Notes: a model not told the origin generated them from the letters alone. A DNA stretch of 32,077 bases from an uncultured Clostridia bacterium (GCA_947166925.1 CAMVGD010000019.1:1-32077); one strand, 5' to 3'. Positions 1 through 9,400 are shown, counted from the first letter of the stretch. A program made the numbers and translations.

Positions 1-255
1 CAGAACAAGGACAAGGCCATGCAGATGCTGAAGGCCAAACTCTTTATTATGAAGCAGGAGGAGCAGGCTGAGAAGCTCTCCGGCATAAGAGGAGAAGTAA
101 AGGACAACGCATGGGGCAGTCAGATCCGCTCCTACGTCTTCCAGCCGTATACGCTCGTCAAGGACCATCGCACCGGCGCCGAAAACGGCAACATCCAGGC
201 GGTCATGGACGGCGACCTCGACCTGTTCATCTCGGCGTATCTGACCATGTCATAA
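1..255 (+). CDS. prfB: Peptide chain release factor 2, C-terminal fragment
   Basis: The window opens inside this gene. Reading frame 1 from base 1 gives the release factor 2 C-terminus. It has the MLKAKLF helix, the [13 protein letters not shown] segment, the KDHRTG motif and the terminal GDLDLFI helix, all typical of bacterial RF2. RF2 recognises UAA/UGA stop codons and triggers peptide release on the ribosome. The catalytic GGQ loop and the SPF anticodon-like motif lie upstream of the window and cannot be checked, nor can the usual +1 programmed frameshift. In Bacillus the order hpf-secA-prfB is conserved. Here prfB lies about 4 kb before hpf and 6.4 kb before secA. The gene ends in TAA and is followed at once by an intrinsic terminator. 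Confidence 0.93.
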   Translation, partial: QNKDKAMQMLKAKLFIMKQEEQAEKLSGIRGEVKDNAWGSQIRSYVFQPYTLVKDHRTGAENGNIQAVMDGDLDLFISAYLTMS

Positions 256-261
256 CACACG

Positions 262-286
262 GGCGTCTCGAAAGGGACGCCTTTTT
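262..286 (+). terminator. Intrinsic terminator of prfB
   Basis: An 8-bp stem GGCGTCTC/GGGACGCC (one G-T wobble) closed by a GAAA tetraloop is followed directly by TTTTT. It starts 7 nt after the prfB stop codon. Confidence 0.88.
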
Positions 287-300
287 ATGACCGTCAGGGC

Positions 301-385
301 AATTCACGTCGTGTAGGGGACGCCGACCCCGGCGTCCCGTCTGCAATTCGCAGTGCAGCCAATTCACGCACGCAGGGCAATTCAT
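301..385 (+). repeat. Degenerate aattcay mini-hairpin array
   Basis: The 7-mer aattca(c/t), or a near variant, occurs at 301, 345, 361 and 379. Between the first two units sits a larger hairpin, GGGACGCC-gaccc-GGCGTCCC type, preceded by tgtagg. The other inter-unit segments are short and only weakly self-complementary. This looks like a decayed or interrupted copy of the clean arrays at 1212-1307 and 9532-9623. It ends 21 bp before the next gene's start codon. Function unknown. Confidence 0.6.
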
Positions 386-406
386 TCGGTATCGAGAGGA
401 GAGCAT

Positions 407-1093
407 ATGATCCGACCGGTGGTTTTTGTCAGCTTTGAGCAGGGGAAGATCGAGGAGAGACCGAACGATTTTCGCGGGCGCTTCTCGGTTTTGAAACGCT
501 ATCCGCTGCTTTACGCGGCGTATCGCGAGGAACAAAAGAACATTCGTCCGTTCTACGGGCATCCGTATACGGAACATCCGGAAAAGGTTTATAACGGAAC
601 GCAGAGAGAGGGACCGGACGTCTTTCACGGCGAGCTCAGGGAACCGACCTCCTTTCGGGAAAAGCGGCTGATCAGGCGGATCATGCGCGAAAGCAGACGG
701 CATGCGGCGCTTCGGACCGAGGCGGACGCAATGACGGCTTTTAACATGCTGCAGCATCCGGAGCAATATGAGATCATTCATACCAAAGTTGCGGGATCGG
801 GCGACGCATTTCCGCAGGATTGGACGTTTCTCGGATATGACGTCAGCTATGAGGTCGGCTTTGACGGTGCATATTCGATCCTTTGCGACTGCCTGTTCCT
901 TCCGCAATGGCACGGCTGCGACGAGGACGGCACGCTCTTTTCAGAGGATTACGCAAAGCTGAACGAAAACGGACTGTTTTCGAACTGGGACGACGCATAT
1001 GCCTATCTTGTGAAATATCGGAATGAGGAATGGTCGGAAATCGGTTGGTTCGAGATTTACGAGGTGCGGCGCAGGAAAGCGGACGATCAATGA
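407..1093 (+). CDS. Hypothetical protein, 228 aa
   Basis: I do not recognise this protein. The ORF track begins at 353, but the ATG at 407 is preceded by AGAGGAGAG at good spacing, so 407 is preferred. The product is soluble, with no signal peptide or membrane segment, and is rich in Arg, Glu, Tyr and Trp. It has a basic stretch in the middle (RLIRRIMRESRRH) and an aromatic, acidic C-terminal half (WHGCDEDG, WDDAYAYLVKY, WSEIGWFEIYEV). The stop codon and last residues lie inside a GGACGATC/GATCGTCC hairpin repeat, so the present C-terminus may be a product of repeat insertion. It is a single-gene unit between prfB and the amidotransferase. The antisense ORF 227-913 is taken as a shadow. Coding status is supported by the ribosome site and by residue composition, not by recognised homology. 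Confidence 0.72.
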   Translation: MIRPVVFVSFEQGKIEERPNDFRGRFSVLKRYPLLYAAYREEQKNIRPFYGHPYTEHPEKVYNGTQREGPDVFHGELREPTSFREKRLIRRIMRESRRHAALRTEADAMTAFNMLQHPEQYEIIHTKVAGSGDAFPQDWTFLGYDVSYEVGFDGAYSILCDCLFLPQWHGCDEDGTLFSEDYAKLNENGLFSNWDDAYAYLVKYRNEEWSEIGWFEIYEVRRRKADDQ

Positions 1094-1099
1094 TCGTCC
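1081..1099. repeat. GTAGGG-type hairpin repeat overlapping a stop codon
   Basis: GGACGATC-AAT-GATCGTCC forms an 8-bp perfect stem with a 3-nt loop, followed by CTACG. The TGA of the preceding gene (1091-1093) is inside it. Read on the minus strand it is a GTAGGGACGATC... element, a type of short hairpin repeat I associate with gut Clostridia genomes. Confidence 0.65.
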
Positions 1100-1142
1100 C
1101 TACGTGATGTAGGCGCAGGCACTCGCGGCAGTTTGTAGGGGG

Positions 1143-1190
1143 CGATGGTACGCGCGGGAAGCGCGCGATCTGCCTATGTAACGAAGTGGA
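1143..1190. repeat. Dispersed intergenic repeat, copy 1
   Basis: The 29-mer beginning cgatggtacgcgcgggaagc recurs at 9813-9841 with a single mismatch. Weaker similarity continues for about 20 nt (tgtaacgaag against tgtaatgaag). The core can fold as CGCGC/GCGCG. No gene is present in either copy. Confidence 0.75.
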
Positions 1191-1211
1191 GAGATCCAGA
1201 CGCACCGCCGA

Positions 1212-1307
1212 ATGAATTGCGCAAGCGCATGAATTGTGCTTTGCACATGAATTGTCCAAAGGACGTGAATCGTGCCTTACGGCACATGAATTGACGACAA
1301 AGTCGTC
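1212..1307 (+). repeat. atgaatt mini-hairpin array (array A)
   Basis: The unit atgaatt starts at 1212, 1229, 1247 and 1286, with the variant gtgaatc at 1265. Each unit is followed by a different short hairpin: GCGC-AA-GCGC, GTGC-TTT-GCAC, GTCC-AAA-GGAC, GTGCC-TTAC-GGCAC and GACGAC-AAA-GTCGTC. The stems are perfect and begin with G and end with C, while their sequence changes each time. The array ends next to gtggaggg, which is the ribosome site of the gene starting at 1319. It is too short and too variable to be CRISPR. It would lie in the 5' UTR of the downstream gene. Confidence 0.85.
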
Positions 1308-1318
1308 GTGGAGGGAAT

Positions 1319-2053
1319 ATGCAAAAACCGGTGATCGGCGTAACGCCGCTGTTCGATCGGGCGCGGGATTCCTATTGGATGCTGCCCGGGTATTTTCTTG
1401 CATTGGAGCAGGCGGGCGCGGTACCCGTGATGCTGCCGTTGACGAACGACGAGACGGCGCTTTCCCGCCTTGTCGGGACCCTCGACGGCTTTCTGATCGC
1501 GGGCGGGCAGGACGTTTCGCCATCCGTTTACGGCGAGGAACAAAAGCCGACCTGCGCGGAGACCTGCCCCGAGCGCGACGCGATGGAGACCGTGCTATTG
1601 CGGCTGCTGTGGGACGCGGACAAGCCGGTGTTCGGCATCTGCCGCGGGCTGCAGATCCTGAACGCGCACCTCGGCGGTACGCTTTTTCAAGATTTGAAAA
1701 CCGAGCATCCGTCGGACACGAACCACCGCATGGCGGCGCCGTACGACCGCGCCGAGCACACGGTTGCTTTGTGCAAGGACGCGCCGCTTTGTGCGCTTTT
1801 GAACGCGGAGGAGATCGGCGTCAACAGCTGCCACCATCAGGCGATCAAGACGCTTGCGCCGGCTTTGCAGCCCATGGCGATCGCGCCGGACGGGCTCGTC
1901 GAGGCGGTCTGTGCGCCGGAGAAACGCTTCATCTGGGCGGTGCAGTGGCATCCGGAATTCTTCTTCCGGAAGGATGAAAACAGTCGGAAGCTTTTCTCGG
2001 CGTTTGCGGACGCGGCAAAACCCGGCAGAACAGGAGCTTCGTATGGACGATAA
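1319..2053 (+). CDS. Gamma-glutamyl-gamma-aminobutyrate hydrolase-like class I amidotransferase (peptidase C26)
   Basis: This 244-aa protein has the class I glutamine amidotransferase fold used by PuuD-type hydrolases. The nucleophile elbow is GICRG with Cys108. The catalytic pair is in WHPE (His211 and Glu213). The N-terminal IGVTP start and the GGQDV(S)P oxyanion-region motif match the C26 family, as does NSCHHQAIK. Family members cleave gamma-glutamyl amides in polyamine or GABA catabolism, or release gamma-glutamyl groups from other compounds. No puu neighbours are present, so the substrate is unknown. The ATG at 1319 follows GGAGGG. The upstream leader contains the mini-hairpin array ending at that ribosome site. 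The 3' end overlaps the next gene by 11 bp, implying translational coupling with the small membrane protein. Confidence 0.9.
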   Translation: MQKPVIGVTPLFDRARDSYWMLPGYFLALEQAGAVPVMLPLTNDETALSRLVGTLDGFLIAGGQDVSPSVYGEEQKPTCAETCPERDAMETVLLRLLWDADKPVFGICRGLQILNAHLGGTLFQDLKTEHPSDTNHRMAAPYDRAEHTVALCKDAPLCALLNAEEIGVNSCHHQAIKTLAPALQPMAIAPDGLVEAVCAPEKRFIWAVQWHPEFFFRKDENSRKLFSAFADAAKPGRTGASYGR

Positions 2054-2372
2054 AATAAAGCGTGCGGAGCGCATCTCTCTCGCGTCGATGCTCATCGGCG
2101 TCTGCACCGCGCCGGTGTGGATTTTGCTGGTTGTACTGAACGGCGTACTGGAGATCCCGTATATCCTCACGATCCTGAAGTTTCTGCCGCTTGCCGCTTC
2201 GCTTGCGGGGATCGTGTTCTGGATCGTCGGGCTGGTGCAGAGCATCCGCAAACGGTCGCGTTCAAAGAAGGGGATCGTTTTTTCCGTGATCGGCATCATA
2301 CTGAACCTGCTGACGTTCTGCGTGACCGTGCTTTTCTGGCTGCTGATCTCCGCGGTTTCGGTGTTTGCCTGA
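2043..2372 (+). CDS. Small membrane protein, 109 aa
   Basis: The ATG at 2043 lies inside the end of the amidotransferase gene and is preceded by AGGAG at 2030-2036. The ORF track's longer start at 1854 is therefore rejected. The product has a short charged N-terminus (DDKIKRAERISLA) and three hydrophobic segments at about residues 15-35, 41-62 and 75-105. A basic cytoplasmic loop (RKRSRSKKG) lies between the second and third. The layout resembles small DUF4190-like membrane proteins, but I cannot assign a family with confidence. It is co-transcribed with the amidotransferase and with the next membrane protein, whose ribosome site overlaps its stop codon. Confidence 0.8.
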   Translation: MDDKIKRAERISLASMLIGVCTAPVWILLVVLNGVLEIPYILTILKFLPLAASLAGIVFWIVGLVQSIRKRSRSKKGIVFSVIGIILNLLTFCVTVLFWLLISAVSVFA

Positions 2373-2382
2373 GGAGGGATTT

Positions 2383-2808
2383 ATGCGAAATTTCGGTATG
2401 TCGATGCTCTGGTTTTGGGTTGCGTACATCGTTGTGACGCTGATCGGGATCGGACACACGATCTTCAATATCACCGTCCTGCACATGAAGTCCATGAAGG
2501 ACGGACCGGGCATGGGCGAGGGCTACGAAAGGACCAAACCGTGGCATCCGCTCTACAACATCGTGATCTTTTCGCTGTGCGGGTGGCTGTACATGCGCGG
2601 GCTCGATAATCCGACGCTTGCCGACGCGCTGATCACCGGCGCGATCTGGGCGGGCATCTGCATCGTGTTCGATCTCGTCGGTTGGGTGCTCGTCAGGCAT
2701 CCGTGGAGCCTTACCTTCCGTGAATTCTACGTCGACTATCAGCCGTGGATCTCGCTGATCTATCTTGCGATCTTCCTCGGTCCGCTTGTCGGGTTCCTGC
2801 TCTGCTGA
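2383..2808 (+). CDS. Four-TM membrane protein, 141 aa
   Basis: The chosen ATG at 2383 follows GAGGAGGG, which overlaps the previous stop codon. The upstream TTG at 2365 in the ORF track is less likely. There are about four hydrophobic segments: residues 7-30, 58-72, 84-103 and 119-141. A conserved-looking juxtamembrane segment, MKDGPGMGEGYERTKPWHP, sits between the first two. Function is unknown. It forms a three-gene unit with the amidotransferase and the 109-aa membrane protein. No clear terminator follows. Confidence 0.8.
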   Translation: MRNFGMSMLWFWVAYIVVTLIGIGHTIFNITVLHMKSMKDGPGMGEGYERTKPWHPLYNIVIFSLCGWLYMRGLDNPTLADALITGAIWAGICIVFDLVGWVLVRHPWSLTFREFYVDYQPWISLIYLAIFLGPLVGFLLC

Positions 2809-2846
2809 AACCTTTACGAGCAACTCCAAAATCATGAAACCGCCGC

Positions 2847-2875
2847 TTTTCATGCCGGAACGGATATGATATACT
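2847..2875 (+). promoter_or_regulatory. Sigma-A-type promoter of the LRR protein gene
   Basis: TTTTCA, a 17-bp spacer and TATACT, with an extended -10 TG at 2867-2868. A 7-bp inverted repeat CATGAAA/TTTCATG (2833-2854) overlaps the -35 region. It would start transcription about 35 nt before the ATG at 2918. Confidence 0.65.
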
Positions 2876-2917
2876 GATTACGAAGAACCGCAAAACGATG
2901 ATGAAAGGGGAAGGGAC

Positions 2918-4174
2918 ATGGAGAAGCCAGTCAGGAAACGCAAAGGGATGTCGCTTTCGACCGCCGTCCTGATCGGCGCGTCTGCGATCGTGCTTACGCT
3001 GATCGGCGGTTTTGTGCTGCTTTGGGTGACTGTGATCAAGCCGGGCCGCGATGCGCAGAGAAGCGCGGGAGCGAGCGCAGCGCCCACATCGGCCGTTCAG
3101 CCGACGCAGACGGCGGAGGACGTGCCGCCGGCGTCCGAAGAACCGGCAGTCGAGGCGAGCGAAGCGCCCGCATCGACGGCAGGGCTCCCTGTGATCACGA
3201 CGGCAGAGCCGGCAAAGACAGAGACGGAAGCGCCTGCGGACACGCCGACGGAGATCCCGACCGAAGCGCCGACGGAGGTCCCCACCGAAGCGCCTTCGCC
3301 GACGCCGACGGAGATCCCGACGCCGAAGCCCACGCAGACGCCGCAGCCGACCAAGGTCCCCGATTCGTTCAAGTTCGGCGGCAAGACGATCAAGCGCGGG
3401 ACCAAGACGATCGACGGGAGCAAGCTCGGCGTCAACGGAAAGAGCAGCAAGCTTCGCCATATCACAGCCGAGGAGGTGGAAAACCTCGTTGCGCTCTGTC
3501 CGGATCTCGAGGAGCTGTCGCTGGATTATTGCTACATGGACGATTATGAGCCGCTCGGAGCGCTTACAAAGCTCAAAACACTGAAGCTTCGTCACTGCAA
3601 TGAAAACGGAAAGGGGAACCCGGTCAAGGACATCGGCTGGGTCGAGGATCTGAAATCGCTGACCTATCTGCATCTTGCGCACAATGCGGTCAGCGACCCG
3701 GAGCCGTTGGAGAAGCTGAAGAATCTGACAAAGCTGAACCTTTCCTATAACGATCTCGAAAACGACGATCTCGAATCGATCGGGGAGCTCACGAATCTCA
3801 CGGAGCTTTCCCTGTACGGGCTTAAAATCACGGACGTTGCGCCGCTTTCCTCACTCACGAAGCTGACGTATCTGCATCTCGGTTATAACAAAAAGCTGAA
3901 AAACATCAAGGCGCTGACCTCACTGCCGAAGCTCAAATCGCTGCGGGTCAAAAAGACGAATATCAGCGACGTTTCGTATTTCAAAAACTTCAAGGCGCTG
4001 CAGAAGCTGGACATCTCGGGCTGCCCGATCCTGTTCCACGATTACTATAAGCTCGAGGACTGCAAGAAGCTGAAGCTGATCGTGCTCGACCAGAAGGACA
4101 CCGACGCGTCGCTCGCGATCGACGACATGATCAACAACGGCTTCGGCGTCGAGATCCTCTACGACTGGCCGTAA
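2918..4174 (+). CDS. Membrane-anchored leucine-rich-repeat surface protein
   Basis: A 418-aa protein. A short basic cytoplasmic head (KPVRKRKG) is followed by one membrane segment at about residues 13-38, which acts as an uncleaved signal-anchor. Residues 50-145 form a low-complexity Ala/Pro/Thr/Glu stalk with PTEIPTEAPTEVP-type repeats, typical of wall-spanning linkers. From about residue 175 to 400 come roughly eight leucine-rich repeats of about 22 residues (LEELSLDYC, LTYLHLAHN, LTKLNLSYN, LTELSLYG, LTYLHLGYN). The ectodomain is probably a protein- or ligand-binding surface. No enzymatic domain or sortase signal is visible. The ATG at 2918 follows GGGGAAGGG. The gene ends at a strong bidirectional terminator shared with hpf. 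The ligand cannot be inferred. Confidence 0.88.
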   Translation: MEKPVRKRKGMSLSTAVLIGASAIVLTLIGGFVLLWVTVIKPGRDAQRSAGASAAPTSAVQPTQTAEDVPPASEEPAVEASEAPASTAGLPVITTAEPAKTETEAPADTPTEIPTEAPTEVPTEAPSPTPTEIPTPKPTQTPQPTKVPDSFKFGGKTIKRGTKTIDGSKLGVNGKSSKLRHITAEEVENLVALCPDLEELSLDYCYMDDYEPLGALTKLKTLKLRHCNENGKGNPVKDIGWVEDLKSLTYLHLAHNAVSDPEPLEKLKNLTKLNLSYNDLENDDLESIGELTNLTELSLYGLKITDVAPLSSLTKLTYLHLGYNKKLKNIKALTSLPKLKSLRVKKTNISDVSYFKNFKALQKLDISGCPILFHDYYKLEDCKKLKLIVLDQKDTDASLAIDDMINNGFGVEILYDWP

Positions 4175-4192
4175 GGCGGGATACGAACACAG

Positions 4193-4227
4193 AAAAAGGG
4201 AGCATCCGTGCGGATGCTCCCTTTTTT
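4193..4227. terminator. Bidirectional terminator between LRR gene and hpf
   Basis: A 10-bp perfect stem GGGAGCATCC/GGATGCTCCC with a GTGC loop. TTTTTT follows on the plus strand and AAAAA precedes it, so it serves both convergent genes. Confidence 0.93.
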
Positions 4228-4237
4228 CGGGTGAAAC

Positions 4238-4759
4238 TTACAACGGCTCGATCAGGCCGAAATTGCCGTCTTTACGTTTATAAAGAACGTTGATTTCGTT
4301 CGTGTCCACGTTGCGGAATACGTAGAAGGCATGACCTAAAAGCTCGATCTGGAGCATGGCCTCCTCCTCGCTCATCGGCTTGACGGAGAACTGCTTCACA
4401 CGGACGATGCGCGGTCCGTCGTCTTCGTCCTCGTCGTCCTCGATAGGAAGATCGCGGAATGCATCCTGACGAAGTCCCTTCGCGAGACGCGTGCGGTTGC
4501 GCACGATCTGCTTTTCGAGCTTTTCGACGATGTTGTCGAGCGATGCATACATATCGCCCGAGACCTCCTCGCCGCGGATGATGCGACCCTCATGCGGGAT
4601 CGTTACCTCGACGATGTGGCGGTTCTTTTCGACGGAGAGAGTGACCTGTGCTTCTGTGTCCTGCGGGAAGTACCGATCCAACTTGGAAAGCTTCTTCTCT
4701 GCGACTTCGCGCATGTAATCGGAAACCTCCAAATTCTTACCGGAAATAGAAATACGCAT
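4238..4759 (-). CDS. hpf: Long-form ribosome hibernation promoting factor
   Basis: A 173-aa protein with the two-domain architecture of long HPF. The N-terminal beta-alpha-beta-beta-beta-alpha domain (about 1-100: MRISISGKNLEVSDYM, SGDMYASLDNIVEKLEKQI) binds between the 30S head and body. An acidic linker (DDEDEDD) leads to the C-terminal dimerisation domain (about 115-173: KQFSVKPMSEEEAMLQMELLGH-type, ending in YKRKDGNFGLIEP). Long HPF dimerises 70S ribosomes into silent 100S particles in stationary phase or stress. The ATG at 4759 has AAGGAG at proper distance (4768-4773). The ORF track's longer start adds eight residues with no ribosome site. The family commonly sits next to secA, which here lies 1.9 kb away on the opposite strand. 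Confidence 0.96.
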   Translation of the reverse strand: MRISISGKNLEVSDYMREVAEKKLSKLDRYFPQDTEAQVTLSVEKNRHIVEVTIPHEGRIIRGEEVSGDMYASLDNIVEKLEKQIVRNRTRLAKGLRQDAFRDLPIEDDEDEDDGPRIVRVKQFSVKPMSEEEAMLQIELLGHAFYVFRNVDTNEINVLYKRKDGNFGLIEPL

Positions 4760-5097
4760 ATGTTCCACTCCTTCTGACACGGGTATTGTGTTCGTGTCAT
4801 CTATATATTAACATACTTTTCCGGAAATATCTTCCCTTTTTTCAAAAAAACACAAAAATTTTGATATTCATACAGTATTCCCGCGTTTCCGGGCGTTTTT
4901 GACCGTCGACGGGAAGCAATTCCGCAAAAATGTTGCATTTCATTCACAGTTATAACGCGTTTATGACAAAACCGCGGGGTATACTGTATTTGCAAAGGTT
5001 GAAATCCCTTTGTATCAAGATCGTTCTTGATCAACTCTCCCCCCAAACGCAAGGGCGCTGAACCGTGAGGCTTCGGCGCCTTTGCGGTATCTGCGCT
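4760..5097. other. AT-rich intergenic region upstream of hpf
   Basis: About 340 bp with no convincing gene. The part next to hpf is AT-rich (tatatatta, runs of A/T) and must carry the hpf promoter, but I cannot pick one -35/-10 pair. Further on are two small hairpins, CAAAGG/CCTTTG (about 4995-5012) and ATCAAGA-TCGT-TCTTGAT (5014-5031). A longer imperfect stem (AAGGGCGC..GAA with TTC.GCGCCTTT, about 5052-5084) could terminate the Pro-rich gene on the minus strand but lacks a clean U-tract. A small RNA is possible but not demonstrable by eye. Confidence 0.5.
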
Positions 5098-5409
5098 TTA
5101 CTGTCCGCACGGCGGCTTCGGACGGAACTGCTCGAAAAGCCGCATCATCTGAAAGAGCTTTTCCATGTCCGGCTGCGGCGGCTTCGGCGGCGCGGGCGGC
5201 GGAGGCGGCGGGGGACACGGCGCGGGCGCGGGGACCGGTACGTTCAGCCGGTAGGCAAGCTGGTCGCAAAGATCGCGCGGCAGAAGCGGCGCAAGCGCCT
5301 TAACATAGGCCTCGACGCCGGCGCGGCCGTGCTCGTCGCGCACGGCCTCGCCTAAAACGACGGCGCAGGAGAGCGGAGACGGACCGTTCCGTTGCAATTG
5401 TGCGTTCAT
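5098..5409 (-). CDS. Small proline-rich protein, 103 aa
   Basis: The internal ATG at 5409 is preceded by AAGGAGGAATT, so this start is chosen over the ORF track's 5523. The N-terminal half (NAQLQRNG, LSCAVVLGEAVRDEHGRAGVEAYVKALAPLL) is helical. It is followed by a polyproline stretch (PAPCPPPPPPPAPPKPPQP) and a short helix ending in MEKLFQMMRLFEQFRPKPPCGQ. No membrane segment is present. The polyproline run would depend on EF-P for translation. A GCGCGCAC/GTGCGCGC inverted repeat (5439-5461) lies in its leader, about 30 nt upstream of the start. It is divergent from the TerB-like gene. Function unknown; the gene call rests on the ribosome site and the coherent composition. Confidence 0.65.
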   Translation of the reverse strand: MNAQLQRNGPSPLSCAVVLGEAVRDEHGRAGVEAYVKALAPLLPRDLCDQLAYRLNVPVPAPAPCPPPPPPPAPPKPPQPDMEKLFQMMRLFEQFRPKPPCGQ

Positions 5410-5539
5410 GGCAATTCCTCCTTGCAGCATGATATGCAGCGCGCACCGGAACCGTGCGCGCAGCCTGCCGCCGATCCGGCGAAAAACGACGAAAACGTCC
5501 TTCGATCGACGTGTTTCCGGCAAAAAGACGTAAAAGCAT

Positions 5540-5568
5540 TTGACTTTACGGGCGCCCTATGATAAACT
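5540..5568 (+). promoter_or_regulatory. Sigma-A promoter of the TerB-like gene
   Basis: TTGACT, a 17-bp spacer and TAAACT, with an extended -10 TG at 5560-5561. The predicted start is about 22 nt before the GGAGG/ATG of the next gene. Confidence 0.82.
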
Positions 5569-5596
5569 GTAAAAAAATATACAATGGAGGTTCAAA

Positions 5597-6007
5597 ATGG
5601 CAAACAGCTTAAGTGAAATGATCCAGGAGATCGTGAACAAATCGTACGAGGAAAAAGTAATGGGCGCAAAAATCGCGCTCGGCGAGTGCTTCGGTATTCT
5701 TAACCGGATCGGCCTTGAAAAGGAAAAATCAACCATGATGCTGATCACCTTCCTGACGGCTGCGGTCGCCGTAAACGGTGAATTCTCCGCACCCGAAAGA
5801 AGAATGCTGAAGGACATCTTTGACGATGATTTTGAAGGACTCGTCAAAGCAATGGATAAGAAAGCGTTTGACATGATGAACCAGATGGTCGACACCCTCG
5901 ACGGACGCGACAAGGCCAGCTTCTGCCTGCTTGCGAGCTTCATCCTCGCGGTTGACGACGAGATCGACGCCGACGAGTATAAGTATCTCATCAAGCTGCT
6001 GCAGTAA
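5597..6007 (+). CDS. TerB-like small acidic protein, 136 aa
   Basis: A compact all-helical acidic protein with a GGAGG ribosome site and its own strong promoter. The segment ITFLTAAVAVNGEFSAPERRMLKDIF, followed later by LAVDDEIDADEYKYLIKLL, resembles the duplicated acidic helix pattern (A.ADGE.s..E...i) of the TerB/DjlA-like fold. That fold binds metal in some tellurite-resistance proteins. The resemblance is by eye and partial, and no other ter genes are nearby. There is no signal peptide or membrane segment. The gene is monocistronic, closed by a strong terminator. The role is unknown, with stress-related or housekeeping both possible. Confidence 0.8.
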   Translation: MANSLSEMIQEIVNKSYEEKVMGAKIALGECFGILNRIGLEKEKSTMMLITFLTAAVAVNGEFSAPERRMLKDIFDDDFEGLVKAMDKKAFDMMNQMVDTLDGRDKASFCLLASFILAVDDEIDADEYKYLIKLLQ

Positions 6008-6032
6008 CGGGCGTCAGTTGAATCGAATCACG

Positions 6033-6065
6033 GACCGGAGCGGGTTAAACCGTTCCGGTCTTTTT
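6033..6065 (+). terminator. Intrinsic terminator of the TerB-like gene
   Basis: An 11-bp stem GACCGGAGCGG/CCGTTCCGGTC (one G-T pair), a 6-nt loop, then TTTTT. Confidence 0.93.
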
Positions 6066-6144
6066 ATGCGCTGCGTTTGTTTTCCGCACGGCGCGATGCA
6101 CGAAACCGATACGGCGCGCATAGGATACTGCGAGGTGAGACGAT

Positions 6145-6357
6145 ATGAACATCAACGAGCAGTATGAATCGTACCGGAATAAAACGAATGACGAGCTGAT
6201 GGAAACGCTCGTGAAGCTGACTGCGGAGCAGAAAAGCAACGGCGAGATGAGCGAGGGAAAGATGGAGGAGATCTATAGAATGCTTGCGCCGATGCTCTCC
6301 GAAAGTCAGAAGGCGCGCATGCGCGAGATCATTGCGCGGCTGAACACGCCGAACTGA
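6145..6357 (+). CDS. Small helical protein, 70 aa
   Basis: A short ORF with ribosome site GAGGTGAG and ATG at 6145. The product is highly charged and predicted helical throughout: NEQYESYRNKTNDELMETLVKLTAEQKS, then MEEIYRMLAPMLSESQKARMREIIARL. This looks like two or three helices with an amphipathic pattern. No cysteine, membrane segment or known motif was found. It sits alone between the TerB-like gene and secA. A CGCCGAAAA/TTTTCGGCG hairpin (6362-6384) just after the stop may act as a weak terminator. Function unknown; a small adaptor or regulator is possible. Confidence 0.7.
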   Translation: MNINEQYESYRNKTNDELMETLVKLTAEQKSNGEMSEGKMEEIYRMLAPMLSESQKARMREIIARLNTPN

Positions 6358-6598
6358 CAATCGCCGAAAAAAGGGTTTTCGGCGTACTGGTTCACCCCGC
6401 GCCTGCGGATCGGAGATCCGACGGGCAGCGCGGGGCGTAAGGAGTAAAATCCGCTGCGCATGTCGCCGGACTTTACGGATTGATGTGATATATGTTCTCC
6501 GGACTTACGCGCCGAACGGCGGAGCGCAAGGGCGTGTTTTCGGGATATTTGCGCCATAAATCCGCAAAATCGTTGCAACCCGTTCACAATCGCCCCCT
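6358..6598. other. Intergenic region with nested inverted repeat
   Basis: No gene seen. It contains the hairpin just after the 70-aa gene and a nested structure at 6395-6435. There an outer stem CCCCGCGC/GCGCGGGG encloses an inner stem CGGATC-GGA-GATCCG. The rest is unremarkable up to the secA promoter. Confidence 0.55.
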
Positions 6599-6626
6599 TT
6601 GCAGAGGGGCGAAACTGTGATATAAT
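6599..6626 (+). promoter_or_regulatory. secA promoter
   Basis: TTGCAG, a 16-bp spacer and a consensus TATAAT, with an extended -10 TG at 6618-6619. It lies about 22 nt before the AGGAGA ribosome site of secA. Confidence 0.85.
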
Positions 6627-6654
6627 CATTTTAATATCGCATCAGGAGATACAT

Positions 6655-9399
<2,745 letters not shown>

Positions 9400-9400
9400 C

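Noticed and set aside
1212-1307. CRISPR array
   Set aside because: The constant unit is only 7 nt, the variable parts are self-complementary and 10-15 nt long, and no cas genes are nearby.
2296-2853. 185-aa minus-strand ORF opposite the membrane proteins
   Set aside because: Shadow of two hydrophobic plus-strand proteins with good ribosome sites; very charged, unnatural composition.
4781-5060. Riboswitch or 6S-like RNA upstream of hpf
   Set aside because: Only small separate hairpins are visible and no conserved riboswitch core could be recognised by eye.
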